Source of the DNA: an uncultured Clostridiaceae bacterium | GTDB taxonomy: Bacteria > Bacillota > Clostridia > Lachnospirales > Lachnospiraceae | Length of the DNA: 10,460 nt | Direction: 5' to 3' | Assembly: GCA_958441075.1 (NCBI GenBank) | Contig: CAUCBQ010000070.1 | Coordinates: forward strand, 1-10,460 | Position numbers and translations under genes: made by a program | In this document: positions 1 through 5,655 of the stretch, one piece after another | Layout of the letters: every line of letters begins with the position of its first letter | Position numbering within the stretch: position 1 is the first letter of the stretch | The notes under the pieces: model-generated | The model's database searches: none | Seen by the model: the letters and a program-made list of their open reading frames with translations, nothing else | What the model was told of the DNA's origin: nothing

Positions 1-12
1 CAAAAGCTGACG

Positions 13-19
13 AAGGAGG
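13..19 (+). promoter_or_regulatory. Ribosome binding site fixing the start of the first gene
   Basis: AAGGAGG lies 8 bases before the ATG at 28. The reading frame of the first gene is open back to base 1, so the gene could in principle start outside the window. This strong, well-spaced site is the reason for choosing 28. An upstream gene may end here, since a TGA lies at 8-10 in frame 2, but too little is present to identify it. Confidence 0.8.
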
Positions 20-27
20 AAAAAAGG

Positions 28-378
28 ATGAAAATCGCAGTTCCGTTGGATGAAAACAGACAGGATGTGTGTATTGTTCTGGCCCGCGCACCCTATTTCC
101 TGTTCCGTGAAAACGGCAGGGATACAATCGTGGAAAATCCGGCAGCCAAAGCATCGGGAGGCGCAGGGATTCAGGCAGCGCAGTTTCTGGTGGACAGCCG
201 TATCGATACTCTGCTTACAGTCCGCTGCGGAGAGAATGCGGCAGAGGTCTTTAAGGCCGCAGGTATAAAAATTTATAAATCCGCAAATAAAGCCGCTGCG
301 GATGATCTGGCTGCATTGGAGGAGGGAAGGCTTGAGGAGCTGACTCACTTCCACGGCGGCTACCATGGTGTACAATGA
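28..378 (+). CDS. NifX/NifB-like iron-molybdenum cofactor family protein (first copy)
   Basis: This 116-residue protein has the size and layout of the dinitrogenase iron-molybdenum cofactor family (PF02579). Members are small RNase-H-like-fold proteins that bind or carry FeMo-type clusters or their precursors. The N-terminus MKIAVPLDEN, the central RAPYFLF segment (residues 20-26) and the later AAGIKIYK segment (77-84) fit that family. Members usually carry a His-Phe-Gly motif just before the RAPYF segment. Here that position reads VLA, and a cysteine (C15) lies shortly before it. The C-terminus is short and contains three histidines (H107, H109, H113). The stop overlaps the start of the next gene by 4 bases (ATGA), so translation is probably coupled. 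No nitrogenase gene is nearby, so a role in nitrogen fixation is unlikely. The metal ligand is unknown. Confidence 0.8.
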   Translation: MKIAVPLDENRQDVCIVLARAPYFLFRENGRDTIVENPAAKASGGAGIQAAQFLVDSRIDTLLTVRCGENAAEVFKAAGIKIYKSANKAAADDLAALEEGRLEELTHFHGGYHGVQ

Positions 379-1199
379 AAATCGCCTGCTTGAGCGGCAA
401 GGGCGGTGCGGGGAAAACTCTGGCTGCAGTGAATCTTGCAGCAGCAGCCGGAAATGCAGTATATATTGACTGTGATGTGGAAGAGCCCAACGGACATTTG
501 TTTCTGAAGCCCGATCGGACAGAGGAGATAACTGTAAGCGCTCTTTTGCCGGAGTTCGATCCCGGTCGCTGCACCGGCTGTAAAAAATGCGTGGAATTCT
601 GCCGCTTCCATGCCCTGATGTATATCAGGGAAAAACCCATGGTATTTTCCGAGGTCTGCCACAGCTGCGGCGGCTGCAGTCTGGTTTGCCCGGAAAATGC
701 TGTTACAGAAAGAGAAAAGCCGGTTGGAAGGCTGCAAATCGGGATGGCGGGAGATGTGAAAACAGTGACCGGTATTTTAAATCCCGGAGAGGCGTCAGGC
801 ATTCCTGTTATTCGGGAAGCGCTTAAACAGGCAGAGGGGCTGACGATTATAGACGGCCCTCCCGGAAGCGCCTGCAGTGTGATGGAAAGTGTGATGGATG
901 CGGACTTCTGTATTCTTGTAGCAGAGCCTACAGCCTTTGGCTTTCACAATTTCCAGATGGTTTATGAGCTTGTGACTCTGTTGGGGAGAAAATGCGGCGT
1001 TATTATCAATAAAGAAGAGACTCCCTATGAACCGCTGGAGGATTTTTGCAGGGAGCATGATCTTAAAATACTGTGCCGTATCCCCTATTCTCCCGGGATC
1101 GGAGCCATGGCGGCAGCAGGAGAACTCGTTTCCCGAAAAGACCCTGAGCTTGGCAGACTGTTTGCAGATGTGCTGAAGCAGATTGGAGGTGTCTTATGA
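375..1199 (+). CDS. MinD-family ATPase with inserted ferredoxin domain (first of pair)
   Basis: This 274-residue cytoplasmic protein is a P-loop ATPase of the MinD/Mrp superfamily with an inserted ferredoxin (COG1149 type). The deviant Walker A motif GKGGAGKT (residues 8-15) has the signature lysine K9 besides K14. The switch segment DCDVEEPN is at 32-39, and a Walker B-like region IIDGPPGS at 158-165. Two CxxCxxCxxxC motifs, C66/C69/C72/C76 and C95/C98/C101/C105 (the second followed by proline), should bind two [4Fe-4S] clusters. Such proteins are thought to couple ATP hydrolysis to cluster or electron transfer; the Desulfovibrio orange-protein system contains a comparable pair. There is no good Shine-Dalgarno site before the ATG. 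Together with the 4-base overlap this suggests translation depends on the preceding gene. It probably acts with the next gene product, which has the same architecture. Confidence 0.9.
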   Translation: MKIACLSGKGGAGKTLAAVNLAAAAGNAVYIDCDVEEPNGHLFLKPDRTEEITVSALLPEFDPGRCTGCKKCVEFCRFHALMYIREKPMVFSEVCHSCGGCSLVCPENAVTEREKPVGRLQIGMAGDVKTVTGILNPGEASGIPVIREALKQAEGLTIIDGPPGSACSVMESVMDADFCILVAEPTAFGFHNFQMVYELVTLLGRKCGVIINKEETPYEPLEDFCREHDLKILCRIPYSPGIGAMAAAGELVSRKDPELGRLFADVLKQIGGVL

Positions 1200-2077
1200 A
1201 ACGTCTTTTGATCCTCAGCGGAAAGGGAGGCACCGGAAAGACTACCACCGCAGCGGCTTTTATTCATTTTTCTCAGACAAGGGCAATGGCAGACTGCGAT
1301 GTGGATGCGCCTAACCTTCATCTGGTAGCGGCTCCTCCGGTTTCTCCGGAAATTTCCGAATTTCTGGGAGGGGAGAAGGCTGTGGTTGATCCTGATAAAT
1401 GTGTTGGCTGCGGGATCTGTGCGACGCACTGCCGGTTTAATGCTCTTGAAAAGGAAGAGGGAAGATATCGGGTAAATGAATATGCCTGCGAGGGCTGCGG
1501 TGTGTGCGCTTATGTATGTCCCCAAAAGGCAGTGCATCTTGCGGAGGATGTGGCAGGCAGAAAGGAACTGTATCTGGGCGAGAGGATATTTTCTACGGCT
1601 GTTTTGAAAATGGGCCGGGGAAATTCCGGAAAGCTGGTAACAGATGTGAAGATGGCCATGCTGAAGCATGCTCCGGAAACGGAACTGGCTATTATTGACG
1701 GATCTCCCGGCATTGGATGCCCGGTGATTGCGTCTGTCAGCGGAATGGATCTGGTGCTTATAGTGGCAGAACCCAGCCAGTCGGGAATCAGCGATTTGAA
1801 GCGGCTGGTAAAAACCGCCAGAACCTTTCAGGCAAGTTTGGCAGTCTGTGTCAACAAATGGGATGTAAGTCCGGAACATGCGCGAGATATAAAGGAGTTC
1901 TGCAAAGAAGAGGATATTCCGTTTGCAGGCGTGATTCCCTATGATAAAAACGTATCATTGGCAGTGAATGCAGGAAAAAGCATTGCAGATATAGACTGCC
2001 CTGCCAGGGATGCGTTAAAAAATATATTTGAAACTGTAAACCAGATCTTAAAGAAAGATGAAAAAGGAGTAAGATGA
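1196..2077 (+). CDS. MinD-family ATPase with inserted ferredoxin domain (second of pair)
   Basis: This 293-residue paralogue of the preceding gene product has the same domain order. The deviant Walker A GKGGTGKT is at residues 9-16, the switch segment DCDVDAPN at 33-40, and the inserted ferredoxin has C69/C72/C75/C79 and C98/C101/C104/C108. The Walker B-like region IIDGSPGIGC is at 166-175. It thus predicts an ATPase carrying two [4Fe-4S] clusters. Adjacent, similar but non-identical copies suggest a heterodimer, because MinD-type ATPases dimerise around ATP with K10 reaching across the interface. GGAGG at 1185-1189 is 6 bases before the ATG, and the start overlaps the previous stop by 4 bases. 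The likely role is assembly or energised transfer of a metal-sulfur cluster with the two flanking NifX-like proteins. That role is inferred from family and context. Confidence 0.9.
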   Translation: MKRLLILSGKGGTGKTTTAAAFIHFSQTRAMADCDVDAPNLHLVAAPPVSPEISEFLGGEKAVVDPDKCVGCGICATHCRFNALEKEEGRYRVNEYACEGCGVCAYVCPQKAVHLAEDVAGRKELYLGERIFSTAVLKMGRGNSGKLVTDVKMAMLKHAPETELAIIDGSPGIGCPVIASVSGMDLVLIVAEPSQSGISDLKRLVKTARTFQASLAVCVNKWDVSPEHARDIKEFCKEEDIPFAGVIPYDKNVSLAVNAGKSIADIDCPARDALKNIFETVNQILKKDEKGVR

Positions 2078-2442
2078 TTATGAAAATTGCAGTAGCAGCT
2101 ATGGGCAGCGAGGTTGCCGGACATTTTGGACATTGTGAGAACTTTATTTTTTTTGATGCAGAGGACGGTAAGATTGTGGCTGAAAATTCCGTTCCCAATC
2201 CGGGCCACCGTCCCGGCTTTCTGCCGAATTTCCTGGCTGATAACGGAGCTCAGGTAATTATCTCCGGCGGAATGGGTGGAGGAGCTGTAGATATCTTTAA
2301 TGAGCGCGGTGTAGAGGTGATTGTAGGTGTTCAGGGTGACGCCAGAACTGCAGTAGAAACCTATCTTCGGGGCGAGCTGATTTCTACCGGATCTATCTGC
2401 CATAATCATGAGCATGCAGATGAGTGCGGCGAGCATCACTAA
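2074..2442 (+). CDS. NifX/NifB-like iron-molybdenum cofactor family protein (second copy, His/Cys-rich tail)
   Basis: This 122-residue protein of the same cofactor-binding family (PF02579) is a clearer member than the first copy. It keeps the GHFGHC motif (residues 16-21), where H17, H20 and C21 could bind metal, and a glycine-rich GGMGGGA loop at 65-71. The last 14 residues (109-122) are unusually rich in ligands: C109, H110, H112, H114, C118, H121 and H122. This is probably a flexible metal-binding tail. Two starts are possible. ATG 2074 overlaps the upstream stop by 4 bases but sits only 4 bases after AAGGAG (2064-2069). ATG 2080 is 10 bases away and gives the usual MKIAV start. The first is given because it matches the other junctions in the operon. 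No terminator is seen directly downstream. Confidence 0.88.
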   Translation: MIMKIAVAAMGSEVAGHFGHCENFIFFDAEDGKIVAENSVPNPGHRPGFLPNFLADNGAQVIISGGMGGGAVDIFNERGVEVIVGVQGDARTAVETYLRGELISTGSICHNHEHADECGEHH

Positions 2443-2458
2443 AGATTGAAAAATGATT

Positions 2459-2534
2459 CTCCGCCTATTGACATTTTCAGACAAATATTGCAAACTATAA
2501 TAAGTAGTTTCTAAAACTATATTATAGGGCGGAG
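2459..2534 (+). repeat. Nested inverted repeats before the DegV-family gene
   Basis: Two sets of inverted arms are visible. The inner pair is CTATAATA (2495-2502) with TATTATAG (2520-2527), extended inward by TAGTTT (2505-2510) with AAACTA (2514-2519); a two-base bulge (AG) and a 3-base loop complete it. The outer pair is CTCCGCC (2459-2465) with GGCGGAG (2528-2534). The right outer arm contains the Shine-Dalgarno of the next gene. The inner pair overlaps a perfect TATAAT, so it could be an operator. In RNA reading through from the upstream operon, the outer pair could hide the ribosome site. Function is inferred only from position. Confidence 0.55.
2468..2501 (+). promoter_or_regulatory. Probable promoter of the DegV-family gene
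   Basis: A perfect -10 TATAAT lies at 2496-2501. A perfect TTGACA at 2468-2473 is 22 bases upstream, too far for normal sigma-A spacing. The weaker TTTTCA at 2474-2479 has a 16-base spacer and is the more plausible -35. The long spacing of the good box may mean that an activator is needed. Confidence 0.5.
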
Positions 2535-2543
2535 GAATTAGAT

Positions 2544-3377
2544 GTGGTACAGATTATAACGGATTCTTCTGTGATGTATACAGAAGATGAGGCAAAAGCA
2601 ATGGGGTTTGAGGCAATTCCCCTGTGCATACATATAGGAGATCTGGAAGGCCGGGATCTTCAGATTGATATGGAGGAATTTTACCGGCGTATTCAGGAAG
2701 GGCAGGTTCCCAGATCCTCTCAGCCTCCCATCGGGGAGGTGCTGGATGCATATGCCAGATATCCGCAGGATGAGATTGTCCATATTTCCATAGCAGACGG
2801 CCTTTCCGGCACCTATCACGGAGCATGCAGCGCCAGAGAAATGACAGAAAACCCTGAGCGGATTACGGTGTTCAACAGCAGAACTCTGTGCGGGCCTCAT
2901 CGGTATATGGCAGAACAGGCGCAGAAGATGAAGGAAGAGGGAAGAAGTGCTTCTGAGATTCTGGAATGGTTAAAGGAGGCTGCCCAAAAGACAGAGTCCT
3001 TTTTGATCCCGCAGGACTTTTCCTTTTTAAAGAGAGGCGGAAGGCTGACTCCCGTTGCAGCGGCCCTTGGTTCTGTTTTGAAATTAAAGCCGGTTATGAA
3101 GCTGACGGAGGATGGAACCAGAATTGACAAGTTTTTTGTAAAGCGTACCATGTCTGCCGCTGTAAAAGGAATTATGGAGTACATGAAACAGAAGGACATT
3201 GGGCAGCACCATATTTTATATATTGTCCATGCTGCGGCGAAAAAAGAGGCGGAGAATATCCGTACTATGTTTGAAACCGCATTTGCAGGTCTGGAAATTC
3301 ATATACTGGAGCTGAGTCCGGTGTTCGTGGCTCAGGGAGGGCCAAAGTGTGTGGCAATTCAGTATATTCACCGTTAA
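2544..3377 (+). CDS. DegV family protein (FakB-like fatty-acid binding)
   Basis: This 277-residue protein is a full-length DegV family member (PF02645). Studied members (FakB) bind a fatty acid and present it to the kinase FakA for phosphorylation. Family hallmarks are ITDSS at residues 5-9, SSQPP at 58-62, LSGTY at 87-91 and FLKRGGRL at 161-168, with R167 matching the carboxylate-contacting arginine. The late THxGPG-like motif reads AQGGPK (263-268), so the usual histidine is replaced by Q264. The start is GTG at 2544, placed 8 bases after GGAGG (2531-2535). The ATG at 2542 is in another frame and stops after a few codons, and the in-frame ATG at 2574 would cut off the conserved ITDSS. FakA is not in the window. 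The gene ends at a strong terminator. Confidence 0.9.
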   Translation: MVQIITDSSVMYTEDEAKAMGFEAIPLCIHIGDLEGRDLQIDMEEFYRRIQEGQVPRSSQPPIGEVLDAYARYPQDEIVHISIADGLSGTYHGACSAREMTENPERITVFNSRTLCGPHRYMAEQAQKMKEEGRSASEILEWLKEAAQKTESFLIPQDFSFLKRGGRLTPVAAALGSVLKLKPVMKLTEDGTRIDKFFVKRTMSAAVKGIMEYMKQKDIGQHHILYIVHAAAKKEAENIRTMFETAFAGLEIHILELSPVFVAQGGPKCVAIQYIHR

Positions 3378-3404
3378 ATTTTGAATGTATTTGTACCGAT
3401 ATAT

Positions 3405-3451
3405 AAAAACTCCTGGCTGATTACCCTGTACGGGATCAGTCAGGAGTTTTT
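3405..3451. terminator. Bidirectional terminator between convergent genes
   Basis: AAAAACTCCTG (3405-3415) pairs with CAGGAGTTTTT (3441-3451), and CTGAT (3417-3421) pairs with ATCAG (3435-3439) across a single G/T mismatch. A short CCC/GGG closes the loop. The stem has a T-run on the + side and an A-run that becomes a T-run on the minus strand, so it can end both the DegV-family transcript and the convergent EIIC transcript, whose stop codon is only 3 bases away. Confidence 0.88.
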
Positions 3452-3454
3452 AGT

Positions 3455-4477
3455 TTACAGATCTAGCTTTAAATCGCCGTCCTTAATCCAGCCCATTTTC
3501 CGAAGCGCTTCTCCGAAAATAAAGGTCAATACAGCGGGAAGGAGGAAGCAGACGAAAAGGATTCCCAGCCACATACTGGTTCCGCCTCCCATGGCAGTGT
3601 AGATTCCGATGGGGCCTACCAGGCCGCAGGTTCCCATTCCTGAACCGGCAGGTATATTTTCCAGATGGAATACCATGGTGGCGATGGGGCCTGTGATCAC
3701 GGATGCAAGTGTGGGGGGAATCCAGATCCGGGGATTTAAAACAATATTTCCCATTTGAAGCATACTGGTTCCCAGCCCCTGAGCCATCAGGCCGCCGATT
3801 TTATTTTCCCGGTAACTCATAACGGCGAAGCCGATCATCTGTGCGCAGCAGCCTGCGGTAGCAGCGCCTCCGGCCAGACCATCCAGAGAAAGGGCAATAC
3901 AGATGGCGGCGCTGCTGATGGGAAGGGTTAACGCGACGCCGATGAGGGCAGAAACGAGGATTCCCATGATAAAGGGCTGCATTTCTGTAGCAGTTTTTAC
4001 AAGATTGCCGAACCAGCTCATAAAGCCTGCCACCCCCGGTCCTACGAACTGTGCTACCAGCACGCCGGAGATGATAGTAACTCCCGGGGTGACCAGAATA
4101 TCCAGACGGGTTTCTTTTGACACGATTTTTCCCAGCTCTGCGGCTGCGATGGTAGCTACCAGAGCGCCTACAGGCCCTCCCAGGGCGTTTCCGGCAATAC
4201 CTACGGTTGCGGCGGAAAAGAGAACAAGCTGGGGAGCTTTTAAGGCATGGGCAATGGCAATACCCAGAGCCGCGCCGGTAGCGCTTTTGGCATAGTCTGC
4301 GATTACATTAAAAATTTCAATGTGGAACTGCTGTCCAAGAGTTCCGAAAATGGTGCCGATCAGAAGGGAAGCAAAAAGGCCGAAGGCCATGGCTCCCAGG
4401 GCATCAATCAGATAGGTCTGAACGGTGATGTTGACATTTTTCCGTTTAAGGAAATCCTTGATACTGGCTGCTGACAT
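3455..4477 (-). CDS. PfoR-like PTS EIIC family membrane protein
   Basis: This 340-residue, strongly hydrophobic protein resembles the PTS_EIIC_2 family (PF13303, COG3641 PfoR). About eight to ten membrane segments are visible, including residues 25-48, 66-80, 85-115, 127-150, 168-220, 255-275 and 302-323. Glycine/proline-rich re-entrant-looking segments include NALGGPVGAL (97-106) and GPIGIYTAMGGG (288-299). The family name comes from a proposed regulator of perfringolysin expression in Clostridium perfringens; sequence similarity is to the sugar-translocating IIC domain of phosphotransferase systems. No EIIA, EIIB or sugar-metabolism gene lies beside it, so the substrate cannot be named and it may not be a classical PTS transporter. 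GGGAG (on the minus strand, 4485-4490 region) precedes the ATG by 7 bases. It has its own promoter and terminator, so it is probably monocistronic. Confidence 0.85.
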   Translation of the reverse strand: MSAASIKDFLKRKNVNITVQTYLIDALGAMAFGLFASLLIGTIFGTLGQQFHIEIFNVIADYAKSATGAALGIAIAHALKAPQLVLFSAATVGIAGNALGGPVGALVATIAAAELGKIVSKETRLDILVTPGVTIISGVLVAQFVGPGVAGFMSWFGNLVKTATEMQPFIMGILVSALIGVALTLPISSAAICIALSLDGLAGGAATAGCCAQMIGFAVMSYRENKIGGLMAQGLGTSMLQMGNIVLNPRIWIPPTLASVITGPIATMVFHLENIPAGSGMGTCGLVGPIGIYTAMGGGTSMWLGILFVCFLLPAVLTFIFGEALRKMGWIKDGDLKLDL

Positions 4478-4562
4478 AATAGATTCTCCCTTTTTTCTGC
4501 TGCCGGAGCCAAAATCACAGGGAAATTCTGCAGATGTCGGTTCCAGGCAAGGTTTGCTAGGG

Positions 4563-4590
4563 ATTTTATCACATATTTACGAAATTGCAA
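4563..4590 (-). promoter_or_regulatory. Promoter of the PfoR-like EIIC gene
   Basis: On the minus strand, TTGCAA (4585-4590) is followed after 16 bases by TAAAAT (4563-4568), which is preceded by TG as in an extended -10. Transcription would begin near 4556, giving an untranslated leader of about 80 bases. I see no convincing riboswitch or terminator structure in that leader. Confidence 0.6.
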
Positions 4591-4631
4591 GGATTTTGAA
4601 GAATTTCACAAGAAATTGTTAAGAAAATAAC

Positions 4632-4682
4632 AAAAACACCTCCCTGAATGACAGGCAAAACAGCTCTGTGAATCAGGGAGGT
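4632..4682 (-). terminator. Terminator of the lipoprotein gene
   Basis: Read on the minus strand, ACCTCCCTGA (4682-4673) pairs with TCAGGGAGGT (4647-4638), with an extra ACAG/CTGT pairing inside and a T-run from 4636 to 4632. It lies 13 bases after the stop codon, and it separates the lipoprotein transcript from the downstream EIIC gene. Confidence 0.85.
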
Positions 4683-4695
4683 ATTTATATAAGAA

Positions 4696-5433
4696 TTACT
4701 CTGCCTTTGTTGTTTCTGCTTCCTTTATTTCTGTAAGGGTTTCGGCAGAAGCTTCTTCTGTCTCAGCATCTGCCTGGGGAAGTACGTCTACGCGGTTTAC
4801 CTCCATATAAATTCCGGGCATGGAGCGGGTCATGGCTTCTGTATGGCTTACTACACATACGTCGCCTTCCTGAAGCTTCTCAATGTCGTCCACACTGTCT
4901 TTGCTGATCATAAACTGATTTCCGTCAGCCTGCTCAAAGAGCACATTTTCTTCTTCAATGGCCTGTACGGTGCCGATGGAATCCTGATAGGTATCATCTG
5001 CAGTGCGGATGGAATATACCTGAGGAAGCTGTCCGGGAAGGGACATGGTCATAACCATGGAATGACTGATTACATAGGTTTCTCCATCCTTTAATTCTTC
5101 CGGTAAAACAGTGAAGTCGCTGATATTGCAGATAAAATCTCCGTGGGTATCATTGTGGAAGACCAGCTTGCCGTCTTCTGCAAATTCACTGTCTTTTACA
5201 TAAACAGCTTCTGTGCGGACTACGTCCTCGGCCAGAGCCTCTGTTTCGGATTCGCCGGTTTCCGGCGCTGCAGTAGTTTCCTCAGTCTCATCAGGTTTGG
5301 CTTCTGTAGAAGGAGCCTGTGTTTCTGTCTGAGGAGCAGATGTAGAGGCTGTCTGGGAACTGCCGCATCCGTTTAATAACATGGTTGCTGTGATGGCTGC
5401 CATAGCTGCTGTGGTGATAAATCTCTTTTTCAT
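4696..5433 (-). CDS. Lipoprotein with two repeats of a small beta-rich domain
   Basis: This is a 245-residue secreted lipoprotein of unknown function. The signal peptide MKKRF plus a hydrophobic core ends in the lipobox LLNGC, so C23 should be lipidated and the protein anchored outside the membrane. A Ser/Thr/Glu-rich linker (24-70) follows, and an acidic Glu/Thr-rich tail (221-245) ends it. Between them are two related units, about 82-143 and 155-217. They share a D/EG-(E/D)-x-x-V-(I/V)-SH core (116-124 and 189-197) and an M-T-x-S-(L/M)-PG motif (128-134 and 201-207). The pattern recalls small OB-like domains such as DUF3221, but that link is tentative. The AAGGAG site on the minus strand (5443-5448) is 9 bases before the ATG. 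The gene is probably monocistronic, with its own promoter and terminator. Confidence 0.82.
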   Translation of the reverse strand: MKKRFITTAAMAAITATMLLNGCGSSQTASTSAPQTETQAPSTEAKPDETEETTAAPETGESETEALAEDVVRTEAVYVKDSEFAEDGKLVFHNDTHGDFICNISDFTVLPEELKDGETYVISHSMVMTMSLPGQLPQVYSIRTADDTYQDSIGTVQAIEEENVLFEQADGNQFMISKDSVDDIEKLQEGDVCVVSHTEAMTRSMPGIYMEVNRVDVLPQADAETEEASAETLTEIKEAETTKAE

Positions 5434-5523
5434 AATTAAAAGCTCCTTTTGAGTTTGTTTTCTTTTTACATGTATGATTATAGCGGATAGATATTACAAA
5501 AACGATCACTTTCTTTTGACTAT

Positions 5524-5552
5524 TTTATAATAATTTCTGACTTTTTTGTTAA
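5524..5552 (-). promoter_or_regulatory. Promoter of the lipoprotein gene
   Basis: On the minus strand, TTAACA (5547-5552) is followed after exactly 17 bases by TATAAA (5524-5529); each box matches consensus at 5 of 6 positions. Transcription would start near 5517, leaving a leader of about 84 bases. A second perfect TATAAT on the same strand (5477-5482) lacks a recognisable -35 and is less likely. Confidence 0.6.
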
Positions 5553-5591
5553 GAAAGAGGAGAAATATTAAAAAATGATAGGGAAATCTGG

Positions 5592-5619
5592 TTTACAACC
5601 TTTTCCAATGTGATAGAAT
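5592..5619 (+). promoter_or_regulatory. Promoter of pepF and the downstream genes
   Basis: TTTACA (5592-5597), a 16-base spacer, and TAGAAT (5614-5619) preceded by TG (extended -10) form a good sigma-A promoter. Its -35 is about 40 bases from the -35 of the divergent lipoprotein promoter. AAGGAG (5640-5645) is 10 bases before the pepF ATG. A small palindrome, AGCCTTAGGCT (5644-5654), lies between the ribosome site and the start codon. Confidence 0.65.
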
Positions 5620-5655
5620 AAGGAATGATTTTGCAATGGAAGGAGCCTTAGGCTT

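Noticed and set aside
251..802. Minus-strand open frame (183 codons) across the first two genes
   Set aside because: It is antisense to two translationally coupled genes, shows no domain, and has the composition of a shadow frame.
1085..1879. Long minus-strand open frame (264 codons) opposite the second ATPase gene
   Set aside because: It lies wholly antisense to well-supported genes, has no family resemblance, and its Ser/Arg/His-rich composition is typical of a shadow frame.
28..2442. Nitrogen fixation (nif) gene cluster
   Set aside because: NifX-like domains are present, but no nifH, nifD, nifK, nifE, nifN or radical-SAM NifB core is in the window, and such small proteins are common in non-fixing anaerobes.
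2459..2534. Rho-independent terminator for the four-gene operon
   Set aside because: The inverted repeats are not followed by a T-run, and the right arm runs into the next gene's ribosome site, so a regulatory role fits better.
3903..4295. Plus-strand open frame (130 codons) inside the EIIC gene
   Set aside because: Antisense shadow in Ala/Thr/Pro-rich sequence produced by the hydrophobic codons of the real minus-strand gene.
4478..4562. Riboswitch in the leader of the EIIC gene
   Set aside because: Only weak pairings (for example GGAGCC with GGTTCC) are visible, with no conserved aptamer pattern or expression platform.
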